The notes under the pieces: generated by a model
Seen by the model: the letters and a program-made list of their open reading frames with translations, nothing else
What the model was told of the DNA's origin: nothing
Databases searched by the model: none
Shown here: positions 1-8,215 of the stretch, piece after piece
Numbering within the stretch: position 1 is the stretch's first letter
Layout: each line of letters begins with the position of its first letter
Translations under genes and position numbers: made by a program
Assembly: GCA_014381795.1 (NCBI GenBank)
Contig: JACNKY010000250.1
Location: forward strand, 1-11,868
Direction of reading: 5' to 3'
Length of the DNA stretch: 11,868 nucleotides
DNA from: Pseudomonadota bacterium
Lineage (GTDB): Bacteria > SAR324 > NAC60-12

Positions 1-1837
1 CAACTTCTATCTTCATTGAAGGCTCAAGTAGAGTCGGCTTTGCCTTCTGAACTCCTGCACGGAAAGCATTCATTCCTGCAATCGAGAACGCTATTTCCGT
101 AGAAAGTTCCTCCAAATATTCTGCTGCAACCAAGCTTGCTTTCAGGTCTATCATCGCAAATCCAGCAAGTACACCGTTGCTCATTGCGCCCTGAATTCCT
201 TGCTCTACCGCTTCTGCGAAGTTTGCAGGCAAATCATTTGCAGACATTTTGTTTACAAACTCAAATCCACCACCTGCTTTTAAGGGCTCCAGACTAATTA
301 TGCAACTTGCAAATTGCTCTTTTCCGTCCAGTAGCTTCTCAAATTTTGTTTCTGAGTCAACAGCTTCTTTAATTGTTTCTCGATAGGCGACCCGAGGAGT
401 ACCTGCTTTACAGTCTACTTTAAATTCACGCTGCAGCCGATCTACCATTATTTCCAAATGAAGCTCGCCCATTCCGGAAATGATGTTCTGTCCTGTCTCG
501 GTATCGATTCTGCTTCGGAAAGAAGGATCTTCCTGCATTAATCGCTGCAGTGCTTCTTCCAGCTTATCCTGGTCCGCTTTCGTCTTTGGCTCTATAGCCT
601 GATCAATTACCGGTTCCGGAAACTGCGTTCTTTCCAGCACAATCGGATTATCTTTTGGGCAGAGCGTATCTCCTGTGATCAACTCCATTCCGACCACTGC
701 TCCTATGTCTCCTGCGCTGATTGAGCTGACATCTTCACGCTTATTCGCGTGTAGTTTAACCAGGTTGCCAATCCGCTGATATTTGTGCTTGCGTGGATTG
801 TATGCTGACTTACCTGTTTCAAAAGTTCCTGCATAAACACGAACAAATGTCATCTGCCCTGCAAAAGGATCGCTCGCGACTTTGAATGCAAGTGCGCACA
901 ACGGTTCTGAAACAGAGGCCTCTCTGCTGACCAATTTCTTTGTTACCGGATGATCACCTTCTACAGGAGGAATATAAAGCGGAGATGGGAGGTAATGCAC
1001 TACTGCGTCAAGTAGTTGCTGTACCCCCTTATTCTTAAATGCGCTACCGCACAGTACTGGGGTAATCTGACCGCTCAAAGTTGCTTTCCGTATAACCCTG
1101 ACGACCTCTCCCTGACTTACTTCCTCTTCTTCTACAATCTTTTCCAGCAAGTCATCATCGTAAAGTGACAGCTGCTCCAGCAATTGTTGTCGCCATTCCT
1201 GAGCTTGTGCTTCCAGCTCTTCCGTCAAATCACCACTTTCGTATTCTGCGCCGTATGCTTCTTCTTTGAAACGGTGTTCCTGCATCGAAACCAGGTCGAT
1301 CACACCTTCGAATTCCTCTTCAGCGCCGATTGGAATTTGTATCGCAAGCGGATTCGCAGAAAGTTGATCTTCAATCGAAACGAGTGCCTTCTCAAAATCT
1401 GCACCAGCACGATCCATTTTATTGACAAACGCAATGCAGGGAACGTCGTAGCGTTTTGCCTGCAGCCAAACTGTTTCGGACTGCGGCTGTACACCAGCTA
1501 CTGCGCAAAGAACCATCACTGCACCGTCCAGTACCCGCAGGGATCGTTCTACCTCCGCGGTAAAATCTACATGTCCCGGAGTGTCAATAATGTTCAGCGA
1601 GTATTTTTGCTGATCTGTCTCCCAGTCGCAGGTCGTTGCAGCTGAAGTAATAGTAATTCCGCGTTCCTGTTCCTGCTCCATCCAGTCCATGGTTGCGGCC
1701 CCATCATTAACCTCACCAATCTTATGTATGCGTCCCGTGTAATAAAGAATACGTTCGGTGGTGGTTGTTTTGCCGGCATCAATGTGTGCCATGATGCCGA
1801 TATTACGCCTTTGCTTAAGCGGGACTGTTTTGGCCAC
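1..1837 (-). CDS. fusA: Translation elongation factor G (3' end outside window)
   Basis: EF-G is the cytoplasmic GTPase that drives tRNA-mRNA translocation on the ribosome. The reading frame is open to the left edge and gives 612 residues of a family usually near 690-700, so only about the last 80 residues (most of domain V) are missing. Visible G-domain motifs are the P-loop AHIDAGKTT (residues 17-25), switch I ending RGITI (58-62), DTPGH with catalytic His88 (84-88) and NKMD (138-141). The [11 protein letters not shown] signature of domain III follows later. The start is GTG at 1835-1837: an in-frame TAG lies only two codons upstream, and the first internal ATG falls inside the first beta strand of the G domain. 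No strong Shine-Dalgarno is seen. The gene lies 50 bases after rpsG, as in a normal str operon. Switch I has GEVND where many EF-Gs have GEVH. A second, specialised EF-G paralogue is possible but less likely given this operon position. Confidence 0.97.
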   Translation of the reverse strand, partial: MAKTVPLKQRRNIGIMAHIDAGKTTTTERILYYTGRIHKIGEVNDGAATMDWMEQEQERGITITSAATTCDWETDQQKYSLNIIDTPGHVDFTAEVERSLRVLDGAVMVLCAVAGVQPQSETVWLQAKRYDVPCIAFVNKMDRAGADFEKALVSIEDQLSANPLAIQIPIGAEEEFEGVIDLVSMQEHRFKEEAYGAEYESGDLTEELEAQAQEWRQQLLEQLSLYDDDLLEKIVEEEEVSQGEVVRVIRKATLSGQITPVLCGSAFKNKGVQQLLDAVVHYLPSPLYIPPVEGDHPVTKKLVSREASVSEPLCALAFKVASDPFAGQMTFVRVYAGTFETGKSAYNPRKHKYQRIGNLVKLHANKREDVSSISAGDIGAVVGMELITGDTLCPKDNPIVLERTQFPEPVIDQAIEPKTKADQDKLEEALQRLMQEDPSFRSRIDTETGQNIISGMGELHLEIMVDRLQREFKVDCKAGTPRVAYRETIKEAVDSETKFEKLLDGKEQFASCIISLEPLKAGGGFEFVNKMSANDLPANFAEAVEQGIQGAMSNGVLAGFAMIDLKASLVAAEYLEELSTEIAFSIAGMNAFRAGVQKAKPTLLEPSMKIEV

Positions 1838-1887
1838 CTTGGACTAATATTTTGGGCGCTGATTAGTTTCAGCAGAAACCTGTTTCC

Positions 1888-2361
1888 TTACCAACGGTAA
1901 TGTGCAAAAGCTTTATTCGCTTCAGCCATCTTGTGAGTATCTTCTTTCTTTTTCATCGCGCTCCCACGTCTGTTTGACGCATCCATGAATTCGTCCGCCA
2001 ATTTAGCGCGCATAGACAAACCACTGCGGGAATTTGCATTTTCAATCAACCAGCGAATGGCGAGTGACTGACTTCTGCTGTGACGAACTTCCATCGGAAC
2101 TTGATATGTGGATCCACCTACACGTCGTGACTTTACCTCCACTGAAGGCATCACGTTTTCAATCGCGGCTTTAAAGGTTTCCAGGGCTGTCAATTCTGAT
2201 TCGCGTTCAGTGATTGCATCCAACGCACCATAAAAAATATTTTCTGCAATACTTTTCTTACCGTGCTTCATTATTGAATTAATGAACTTGCTGACCAAAA
2301 GGTCTTTATACTTAGGGTCTGGTAAAATCGATCTTTTTTGTGGGGCTCTTCGTCTAGGCAT
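1888..2361 (-). CDS. rpsG: 30S ribosomal protein S7
   Basis: S7 is the primary 16S rRNA-binding protein that nucleates assembly of the 30S head and lines the E-site exit. The 157-residue product has the usual bacterial length (about 156). It begins MPRRR, carries the family blocks [12 protein letters not shown] and [13 protein letters not shown], and ends in the usual AFAHYRW-type tail. It lies 9 bases after the rpsL stop. The nearest purine-rich Shine-Dalgarno-like stretch (AAGGA) lies inside the last codons of rpsL, about 16 bases before the ATG, which suggests translational coupling to rpsL. In enterobacteria S7 represses translation of its own operon; whether that holds here cannot be told from this sequence. 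Confidence 0.98.
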   Translation of the reverse strand: MPRRRAPQKRSILPDPKYKDLLVSKFINSIMKHGKKSIAENIFYGALDAITERESELTALETFKAAIENVMPSVEVKSRRVGGSTYQVPMEVRHSRSQSLAIRWLIENANSRSGLSMRAKLADEFMDASNRRGSAMKKKEDTHKMAEANKAFAHYRW

Positions 2362-2370
2362 ATCGTTTTT

Positions 2371-2742
2371 TTACAAATCCTTTTTGACGCCGTATTTGGA
2401 GCGGGACTGCTTGCGTTCGTTCACCCCCACTGTGTCAAGTGCGCCGCGTACTACATGGTAGCGTACGCCCGGCAGATCCTTGATCCTACCACCACGAATC
2501 AGCACAACCGAATGCTCTTGCAGGTTGTGTCCAATTCCCGGAATATAACTCGTTACTTCAATTCCATTTGTTAAACGTACCCTCGCAACTTTACGTAATG
2601 CGGAATTCGGTTTCTTTGGTGTTGAAGTGTAGACTCTCACACATACTCCGCGGCGTTGTGGGCATGCCTGCAATGCAGGTGTGTCCCTCTTAACTATTTT
2701 GTTTTTGCGACCCTTGCGGACCAACTGACTTAATGTCGGCAT
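2371..2742 (-). CDS. rpsL: 30S ribosomal protein S12
   Basis: S12 sits at the decoding centre of the 30S subunit and controls translational accuracy. The 123-residue product is almost collinear with E. coli S12. The loop [11 protein letters not shown] (41-51) has Lys43 and Lys44 (Met counted), so the main streptomycin-resistance position is wild type. The second resistance loop, [13 protein letters not shown], keeps Lys88 and also Asp89, the site that is beta-methylthiolated in many bacteria. It is the first gene of the str operon here, with a sigma70-type promoter about 55-60 bases upstream of its ATG and only a weak purine-rich ribosome binding site. Confidence 0.98.
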   Translation of the reverse strand: MPTLSQLVRKGRKNKIVKRDTPALQACPQRRGVCVRVYTSTPKKPNSALRKVARVRLTNGIEVTSYIPGIGHNLQEHSVVLIRGGRIKDLPGVRYHVVRGALDTVGVNERKQSRSKYGVKKDL

Positions 2743-3006
2743 AGTTCTGGTACGTTCTTCTTTGTTTCTTGAAGCAACATTTGAATAATCAATCCGCTAA
2801 TTTAACATTGATTTATAATTTCGTCAATACCTAATTTCACAATTTGTAAAAAAAACTCACCCTCGTATTTATCTTCTTTTTCATTCTGCTTTGAATGCCA
2901 AGTTCTCTATAGTTAGTTGAGCCAAAAAACTTTGTATTGCATCATTTATAATTTGTCTTAGTATAGCACTGAATCATTACGAATCACACATTTTCAAGCA
3001 GGCAAT
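2743..3006. other. Divergent intergenic region, str operon / DUF255 gene
   Basis: This 264-base AT-rich stretch separates two genes that run away from each other. Besides the str promoter it holds a perfect -10 box TATAAT at 2947-2952 (+) and a second candidate TATAGC at 2962-2967 paired with TTGCAT at 2937-2942 (19-base spacer). Either could serve the rightward gene, but neither has an ideal -35. No open frame, tRNA or convincing terminator is seen here. Confidence 0.4.
2799..2827 (-). promoter_or_regulatory. Predicted sigma70 promoter of the str operon
   Basis: On the minus strand a -35 box TTGACG (2827-2822) is followed by exactly 17 bases and a -10 box TAAATT (2804-2799). The -35 matches the consensus at 5 of 6 positions, and the spacer is AT-rich. 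Transcription would start near 2790, giving an rpsL leader of about 50 bases. No other comparably good promoter was found in the rpsL upstream region. The site is a prediction from sequence only. Confidence 0.7.
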
Positions 3007-5079
3007 ATGACAGCATACTCCTTTACTAATAAGCTGGTAAACGAAAAGAGTCCTTACCTACTACAGCATGCTCATAACCCGGTTGACTGGCATCCCTGGG
3101 GAACAGCAGCTTTTGAAAAAGCAAAAGTAGAAGACAAGATGTTGCTGGTCAGTATTGGTTATGCAACCTGTCACTGGTGTCATGTGATGGAACGTGAATC
3201 TTTTGAAGATCCGGATTTAGCAGCCTATCTGAACGCTCATTTTGTGCCGGTTAAAGTAGATCGTGAGGAACGTCCGGATGTGGACAAAATTTACATGGAC
3301 GCGCTTCACGCTTTAGGTCAGCAGGGTGGATGGCCGTTGAATATGTTTGTAACTCCGGAAGGTAAACCTGTTACAGGCGGAACTTATTTTCCGCCACAGC
3401 CGATGTATGGTCGAAAATCTTTCCGTGAACTTTTGGAAACTCTGGCTTCAATCTGGAAGAATGAACGAGATAAAATATTTACGACCGCAGATCAGCTCAC
3501 GGCTCATTTACAGCAAAAAGCTGTTCCTGCTTCTAGTGAACATCCGGAACTGAGTTGGGAAGCAGAAGAGCAAACGGTTACGCAATTTCGTGAATCGTAT
3601 GATTCACTGCACGGCGGTTTCAATCAACAGGCACAAAACAAGTTTCCACCGAGTATGGGATTGATGCTTTTGCTACGATACTATAAAAGGACAGGTGATG
3701 CTCATTCTCTTGAAATGGTGGAAAAGACTTTACAGAAAATGTTTGCGGGCGGAATTTATGATCAGCTTGGCGGAGGACTAAGTCGTTATAGCACTGATTA
3801 TGAATGGCTTGTTCCGCATTTCGAAAAAATGCTCTACGACAATTCTCTGTTTGTCTGGGCCTTGATCGAAACCTTTCAGATCACAAAAAATCCTCTTTAT
3901 GAAATCGCGGTACGGGATGTTCTGACTTATGTGGAGCGTGACATGACTTCTCCGGAAGGTGCTTTTTTTTCTGCGGAAGACGCGGACAGTGAAGGTGTCG
4001 AAGGCAAATTTTATGTCTGGTCTAAAGCAGAAGTGCTGGAAATCTTAGGCACGGAAAGTGGTGAACTGGCCTGCGTCTACTGGGACATCACGGAGCATGG
4101 TAATTTTGAAGAAAGTAGCATCCCAAATCGCCCACGCTCAGATGAAGACGTGGCGGAGCAATTCCGGATCACACCTGAAAAAATGCACATCAAACTCCGT
4201 ACAGTACGAGAAAAACTAATGGTTATTCGTTCCAAGCGTATACGTCCGTTGCTGGATGACAAAGTTTTGACTTCGTGGAATGCCTTGATGATTTCCGCCT
4301 TTGCGCGGGCTTCCCGTGTTTTTAATGATTATGATTTTGAAAAAATGGCTACACGCGCAGCGGATTTTATTTTCAATAATTTGTTTGATGATTCCGGTCG
4401 ACTGTTGCGTCGCTGGCGTGATGGTGAGGCTCGTTTTCCTGCCTACCTTTGTGATCACGCCCAACTGGCAGTGGCATGTCTGGATCTCTACGAGACCACT
4501 TACGATCCGCAATGGTTCCGGAAAGCTGCTGAATTATCAATTGATATCAATCGTCTTTTCCGGAACGAGGACGGACCTTATTATGACACAGGCAACGACG
4601 GAGAGGTACTGCTCACACGGAATGCTGATGGTTACGATGGAGTCGAGCCTTCCGGAAACAGCAGTCTGGCACAAGCCTTTCTGAGACTTCGCGCTTATGG
4701 CCTTGCTCCGCAGTATTATGATGATTCACAGCGTATTTTTCGGAGTTTTGCTCAGCACCTAGAGCAAGCCGGAGCAAGTTTTTCAGCAATGCTGGGAGCA
4801 CTCCACTTCAAGCTTTCTGGAGCAAAAGAAGTTGTTATTTCCGGAAGACGCGGCGAAGCTGAAACAGAACTTTTACTGGACGAGGTGCGTCATGAGTATC
4901 ATCCAAATATAGTAGTCACTTTTGTGGAAAACGGGGGAAGTCCGGAAACTGAAAAAATCATTCCACTTGCTGCGGGACGAACGATGGTGAATGATAGTGC
5001 GACAGCATATGTCTGCCAAAATCAAACTTGTCAAATACCAGTTCACACAGTTGATGAGTTACGCAAACTGCTGGTTTGA
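3007..5079 (+). CDS. SPATA20/YyaL-type thioredoxin-domain protein (DUF255)
   Basis: The 690-residue product belongs to the family of bacterial YyaL and mammalian SPATA20, whose biochemical role is not firmly established. Residues about 6-165 form a thioredoxin-like DUF255 domain with the hallmark NPVDW (24-28) and the redox motif CHWC at 55-58, followed by [10 protein letters not shown] and GGWP blocks. Residues about 195-600 match the alpha/alpha-barrel half, resembling N-acylglucosamine 2-epimerases and cellobiose epimerases. It shows [21 protein letters not shown] (269-279), [11 protein letters not shown] (320-330) and [12 protein letters not shown] (417-428). No signal peptide is apparent, so it is probably cytoplasmic. 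The usual APKFP motif is altered to AQNKFPP (209-215). The length fits the family (about 680-700) and the gene looks intact. The Shine-Dalgarno is weak (AGCAGG). It is monocistronic by context: the next gene is 162 bases on with its own candidate promoter. The family assignment is sure; the function is open. Confidence 0.93.
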   Translation: MTAYSFTNKLVNEKSPYLLQHAHNPVDWHPWGTAAFEKAKVEDKMLLVSIGYATCHWCHVMERESFEDPDLAAYLNAHFVPVKVDREERPDVDKIYMDALHALGQQGGWPLNMFVTPEGKPVTGGTYFPPQPMYGRKSFRELLETLASIWKNERDKIFTTADQLTAHLQQKAVPASSEHPELSWEAEEQTVTQFRESYDSLHGGFNQQAQNKFPPSMGLMLLLRYYKRTGDAHSLEMVEKTLQKMFAGGIYDQLGGGLSRYSTDYEWLVPHFEKMLYDNSLFVWALIETFQITKNPLYEIAVRDVLTYVERDMTSPEGAFFSAEDADSEGVEGKFYVWSKAEVLEILGTESGELACVYWDITEHGNFEESSIPNRPRSDEDVAEQFRITPEKMHIKLRTVREKLMVIRSKRIRPLLDDKVLTSWNALMISAFARASRVFNDYDFEKMATRAADFIFNNLFDDSGRLLRRWRDGEARFPAYLCDHAQLAVACLDLYETTYDPQWFRKAAELSIDINRLFRNEDGPYYDTGNDGEVLLTRNADGYDGVEPSGNSSLAQAFLRLRAYGLAPQYYDDSQRIFRSFAQHLEQAGASFSAMLGALHFKLSGAKEVVISGRRGEAETELLLDEVRHEYHPNIVVTFVENGGSPETEKIIPLAAGRTMVNDSATAYVCQNQTCQIPVHTVDELRKLLV

Positions 5080-5124
5080 TTTTTTCAGGTTGTTTCCTAA
5101 ATTATGAAACCGCGTTGGTAAGGA

Positions 5125-5144
5125 GATGACTCACCTGACTCATC
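5125..5144. repeat. TGACTCA double repeat / imperfect palindrome
   Basis: The heptamer TGACTCA occurs twice in tandem (5127-5133 and 5136-5142, two bases between). The surrounding 20 bases also read as an imperfect inverted repeat, GATGA-C-TCA-CC-TGA-C-TCATC, broken by one mismatched C pair. The loop is too tight for a good RNA terminator and no T-run follows. It lies 46 bases after the DUF255 gene and about 40 bases upstream of the next -35 box, which fits a regulator binding site better. No binding protein can be named. Confidence 0.35.
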
Positions 5145-5182
5145 ATCCCAAAGTCCTTTTGTTAGTCGACGCTCTTTCTGCG

Positions 5183-5211
5183 TTGGATTTGAAGCTTAGA
5201 AATGTTATATT
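5183..5211 (+). promoter_or_regulatory. Predicted promoter of the AstE/aspartoacylase-like gene
   Basis: TTGGAT (5183-5188) and TATATT (5206-5211) are separated by 17 bases. The -10 box is good (5 of 6) and the -35 box is poor. Transcription would start near 5218, leaving a leader of about 24 bases before the ATG at 5242. No clear Shine-Dalgarno is present in that leader. Its presence suggests that the downstream gene is transcribed separately from the DUF255 gene. Confidence 0.5.
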
Positions 5212-5241
5212 GTTTCCCTAATCTAATCCTGAATAAACTTC

Positions 5242-6219
5242 ATGCCGACTCAAGACGATCTCAATTATCCTGTTTCAATCTATCCTCCGGACATTTCCGC
5301 CTATCGTGCGGGCAATACCGGAGTTGAATACGTCCATCAATTTGATTCCGGAAAACCTGGTCCTCATGTGATGATCAGTGCTGTCGTACATGGAAATGAG
5401 TTAAGCGGTGCCATCGCAATAGACCATCTGCTGAAACACGAAGTGCGACCACTTAAAGGTAAGCTGACTTTGGGCTTCATGAACGTGGCCGCTTTCCTGA
5501 GTTTTGATCCGGAAAATCCTACCTTTTCACGTTTTATCGATGAAGACTTCAACCGACTCTGGACTAAAGATGTATTGGAAGGAAACAGAGACAGCGTCGA
5601 ATTGAGACGAGCGCGGGAAGTGCATCCAATCTTGGACACAGTAGACCTGCTACTGGACATTCATTCGATGCAGACCACTACCCTCCCTTTGATAGTAGCC
5701 GGTCCACATGCAAAAGGCAGGGAGTTTGCCCAGCAGTTTGGAATTACGGAAATGGTGGTAAGCGATTCCGGACACAAAGCGGGACGGCGAATGAGAGACT
5801 ATGAAGGTTTTTCAGATCCGAAAAGTTCAAAAAATGCTTTGCTGATTGAGTGCGGACAGCATTGGGAAGTTAGCAGTTCTGAGTTGGCGATCACCGCTGC
5901 ATGGCGCTTTCTTAGTCTGTCAGGAGTAATTTCCGAAGAAACAGCCGTTCCGTACTTGTCAGCACATCCGCTAGTTAAGCAAAAATTTGTTGAGGTTTCT
6001 GAACCCTACACCATCAAAACAAAGTCTTTTCGATTCGTTGAACGATACGTTGGACTGGAAATTATTCCGGCAGCCGCAACTATTATAGGTTATGACGGAG
6101 AGGAACCGCTAACGACACCCTATGAAAACTGCGTCCTCATCATGCCTTCCCGCAGACAACTACCTGGAGATACTGCTGTTCGTTTTGGAAAAATTTTAGG
6201 AACTCCAAATAATTCTTAG
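5242..6219 (+). CDS. AstE/aspartoacylase-family zinc deacylase
   Basis: The 325-residue product is a member of the succinylglutamate desuccinylase/aspartoacylase family (M14-like zinc hydrolases), which cleave the amide of N-acylated amino acids. The zinc-site motif is VVHGNE with His50 and Glu53, and the third zinc ligand is His141 in LLDIHS. The catalytic glutamate is Glu203 in LLIECG. DEDFNR (101-106) supplies the substrate-binding Asn-Arg pair typical of the family. No signal peptide is seen, so it is likely cytoplasmic. The substrate is not deducible: succinylglutamate, acetylaspartate, N-acetyl-diaminobutyrate and formylaspartate deacylases are all related. The usual companions of arginine succinyltransferase catabolism (astA, astB, astC, astD) are absent on either side, so the astE symbol is not applied. 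It is followed by 191 bases without a gene, and the downstream operon has its own ribosome binding site. Confidence 0.88.
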   Translation: MPTQDDLNYPVSIYPPDISAYRAGNTGVEYVHQFDSGKPGPHVMISAVVHGNELSGAIAIDHLLKHEVRPLKGKLTLGFMNVAAFLSFDPENPTFSRFIDEDFNRLWTKDVLEGNRDSVELRRAREVHPILDTVDLLLDIHSMQTTTLPLIVAGPHAKGREFAQQFGITEMVVSDSGHKAGRRMRDYEGFSDPKSSKNALLIECGQHWEVSSSELAITAAWRFLSLSGVISEETAVPYLSAHPLVKQKFVEVSEPYTIKTKSFRFVERYVGLEIIPAAATIIGYDGEEPLTTPYENCVLIMPSRRQLPGDTAVRFGKILGTPNNS

Positions 6220-6398
6220 CCTAAACGCAACCTTTTTCTGGAGTTTGCCGGGTAACGGTTTCACAATGGATACTCAATTTGCAATGATTTCCCTTCCCGA
6301 GCTCGGCCTAATATTTTCCTAGATAGTTATAGATTTTTCGCTAGCCTCTGCTACGTTAGACAGATGACCATAATGGAAGAAACCAAGAACAGAATAAA

Positions 6399-6404
6399 AA
6401 GAGG
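6399..6404 (+). promoter_or_regulatory. Ribosome binding site of the flavoprotein operon
   Basis: AAGAGG lies six bases before the ATG at 6411 and fixes that start. A competing ATG at 6406 is out of frame and too close to the Shine-Dalgarno. It is one of the clearest ribosome binding sites in the window. Confidence 0.6.
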
Positions 6405-6410
6405 TATGGG

Positions 6411-7799
6411 ATGACAGACCTGAATCAAGCCGCCGGGCAAAAGCGCCAGGAGGGGATAATTGAAAAAACAACCGATACGCTCGTTGTCGGGGCAGGACAG
6501 GCCGGGGTGGCGATGAGTGAGCATCTGAGTACGCACGGGGTTCCGCACCTTGTCCTGGAGAGCAAGAGTATCGCCGAAGCCTGGCGCACGTGTCGTTGGG
6601 ATTCGCTGGTTGCCAACGGTCCGGCTTGGCATGACCGCTTTCCGGGTCTGGAGTTTGATCACGATCCAGATGAATTTGTTCCGAAAGAGCAAGTGGCGGA
6701 TTATCTTGAAGCTTATGCCAAGAAGATTAAAGCTCCTATCTGTACCGGGGTTGAAGTGAAGAAGGTGGTGCGGAATACTGACAGGTCGGGGTTCACGGTT
6801 GAAACATCCGCAGGTGTGATCCAGGCCGAGCGCGTGGTTGTCGCAACCGGACCTTTCCAACGTTCCGTTATCCCGACGATTGCTCCTCAAGATGATAAAC
6901 TGACTCAGATTCACTCCGCCAAGTACCGCAATCCGGAGCAACTGCCAGATGGTGCTGTCCTAGTGGTGGGCGCTGGTTCATCAGGAGTACAAATCGCGGA
7001 TGAATTGGAGCGTGCAGGCAAGAAGGTCTACCTCTCAGTTGGACCGCATGATCGTCCTCCACGCGCCTATCGCAACCGTGACTATTGCTGGTGGCTGGGT
7101 GTTCTCGGCGAATGGGATGCGGAGGCTCCAAAGGCAGGCAGAGAACATGTAACAATCGCCGTCAGTGGAACACGGGGAGGACATACTGTCGATTTCAGAA
7201 ACCTTGCCAAACAGGGGATCACGCTTGTCGGGATGACGAAAAATTTCCAAGACGGTGTGGCAACATTTCTTCCAGATCTTGCAGATAACCTGGCACAAGG
7301 TGATGAGAACTACCTATCACTGCTAGATGCGGCCGATGCCTATGTTAGCCGCAACGGTCTCGATCTTCCTAAAGAGCCAGAGGCACGTAATTTTTTACCG
7401 GATCCGGAATGCTTGACCAATCCCTTGCTTGAACTCAATTTGGCCGAAGCTGGTGTCACCGCGATTATTTGGGCCACCGGATATACCGTCGATTTCAGTT
7501 GGCTGAAGGTCGATGCATTTGACGAGAACGACAAACCAAAACACCAGCGTGGAGTTTCGAGTGAATCCGGTATCTACTTTTTGGGACTACCGTGGTTGTC
7601 ACGCCGTGGGTCTTCGTTCATCTGGGGCGTCTGGCACGATGCAAAGCATATTGCCGACCACATCGGCATCCAACACAAATACCTCGCCTATCGTGACGCC
7701 TCGCAACGCCAGTTAAAGACTGATCAAGAGAAAAACTTTGATCGCGGATGCAATGATTCGCAAGCCTGGAAAGTCGGCAATACAAGAGAAACAGAATGA
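6411..7799 (+). CDS. CzcO/FMO-like flavin-dependent monooxygenase
   Basis: The 462-residue product resembles COG2072 flavoproteins (often mis-named 'involved in K+ transport'), related to class B flavin monooxygenases. Two Rossmann nucleotide motifs are present, as expected: GAGQAG (27-32) for FAD and GAGSSG (187-192) for NADPH. The FMO fingerprint is half conserved: HSxxY is present (168-172) but the preceding FxG is replaced by DKL. A C-terminal IIWATGY motif closes the FAD domain. No transmembrane segment is seen. Likely chemistry is N-, S- or Baeyer-Villiger-type oxygenation; the substrate is unknown. It is the first gene of an operon with a RidA-family and a DUF1028 gene, and its stop overlaps the next start (ATGA). 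The first part of the gene is unusually GC-rich (6481-6600 counted by hand at about 64%), unlike its neighbours, which may reflect acquisition by transfer. Confidence 0.85.
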   Translation: MTDLNQAAGQKRQEGIIEKTTDTLVVGAGQAGVAMSEHLSTHGVPHLVLESKSIAEAWRTCRWDSLVANGPAWHDRFPGLEFDHDPDEFVPKEQVADYLEAYAKKIKAPICTGVEVKKVVRNTDRSGFTVETSAGVIQAERVVVATGPFQRSVIPTIAPQDDKLTQIHSAKYRNPEQLPDGAVLVVGAGSSGVQIADELERAGKKVYLSVGPHDRPPRAYRNRDYCWWLGVLGEWDAEAPKAGREHVTIAVSGTRGGHTVDFRNLAKQGITLVGMTKNFQDGVATFLPDLADNLAQGDENYLSLLDAADAYVSRNGLDLPKEPEARNFLPDPECLTNPLLELNLAEAGVTAIIWATGYTVDFSWLKVDAFDENDKPKHQRGVSSESGIYFLGLPWLSRRGSSFIWGVWHDAKHIADHIGIQHKYLAYRDASQRQLKTDQEKNFDRGCNDSQAWKVGNTRETE

Positions 7800-8215
7800 C
7801 CATTCATACCCGTATCCGAAAATTCAACACAAAAGACACTTATCCGGATCAGGATTTGGATAATGACCTTTGCCAAGTTGTGAAGGCCGGAAACATGCTT
7901 TTTCTACGGGGACAAGTCGGAACTGATTTTGACGGTAAACTCATCGGTCCCGGAAATCCGGAAGCCCAAACCGAACAGGCGATGAAAAATGTTAAACAGC
8001 TTTTGGAAGAAGCCGGAAGTTGCCTCGATCATATCTGTAAAATCACGATTTATCTGACCGATAGCTCCGATCGAGCAACGGTTTATCGTACAATCGGAAA
8101 GTGGCTCAAAGGCGTGTTTCCTGTTTCAACCGGAGTAGTTGTGGCAGGATTGGCAAAGCCAGAATGGCTGCTGGAAGTGGATGTGATTGCCGTGATTCCT
8201 GAAGAGGAAAAATGA
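7796..8215 (+). CDS. RidA/YjgF family protein lacking the catalytic arginine
   Basis: The 139-residue product has the RidA (YjgF/YER057c/UK114) fold. It shows the SGQ-like strand (LRGQVG, 37-42), the AQTEQAMKNVKQLLEEAG helix (57-74), the KITIYLTD strand and a C-terminal LEVDVIAVI strand with Glu127 matching E. coli Glu120. RidA proper hydrolyses reactive enamines and imines to keto acids and ammonia, and needs an arginine equivalent to E. coli Arg105. Here the corresponding FPAR block reads FPVS, placing Ser111 at that position, so classic 2-iminobutanoate deaminase activity is doubtful. It more likely belongs to a divergent Rid subfamily with another role, perhaps an imine or hydroxylated intermediate from its neighbours. 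RidA proteins are normally trimers. It is translationally coupled on both sides by ATGA overlaps (7796-7799 and 8212-8215). Confidence 0.9.
   Translation: MTIHTRIRKFNTKDTYPDQDLDNDLCQVVKAGNMLFLRGQVGTDFDGKLIGPGNPEAQTEQAMKNVKQLLEEAGSCLDHICKITIYLTDSSDRATVYRTIGKWLKGVFPVSTGVVVAGLAKPEWLLEVDVIAVIPEEEK

Noticed and set aside
1184..1645. 153-codon open frame on the + strand
   Set aside because: It lies wholly opposite fusA, whose frame encodes all GTPase motifs; the rightward peptide has no recognisable domain.
6297..6306. Palindrome CCGAGCTCGG before the flavoprotein operon
   Set aside because: Only ten bases, no loop, no T-run and no promoter in register; too short to support a call.
6351..6941. 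196-codon open frame on the minus strand
   Set aside because: It overlaps the flavoprotein gene, which has a good ribosome binding site and clear FAD motifs; the reverse product resembles nothing known to me.
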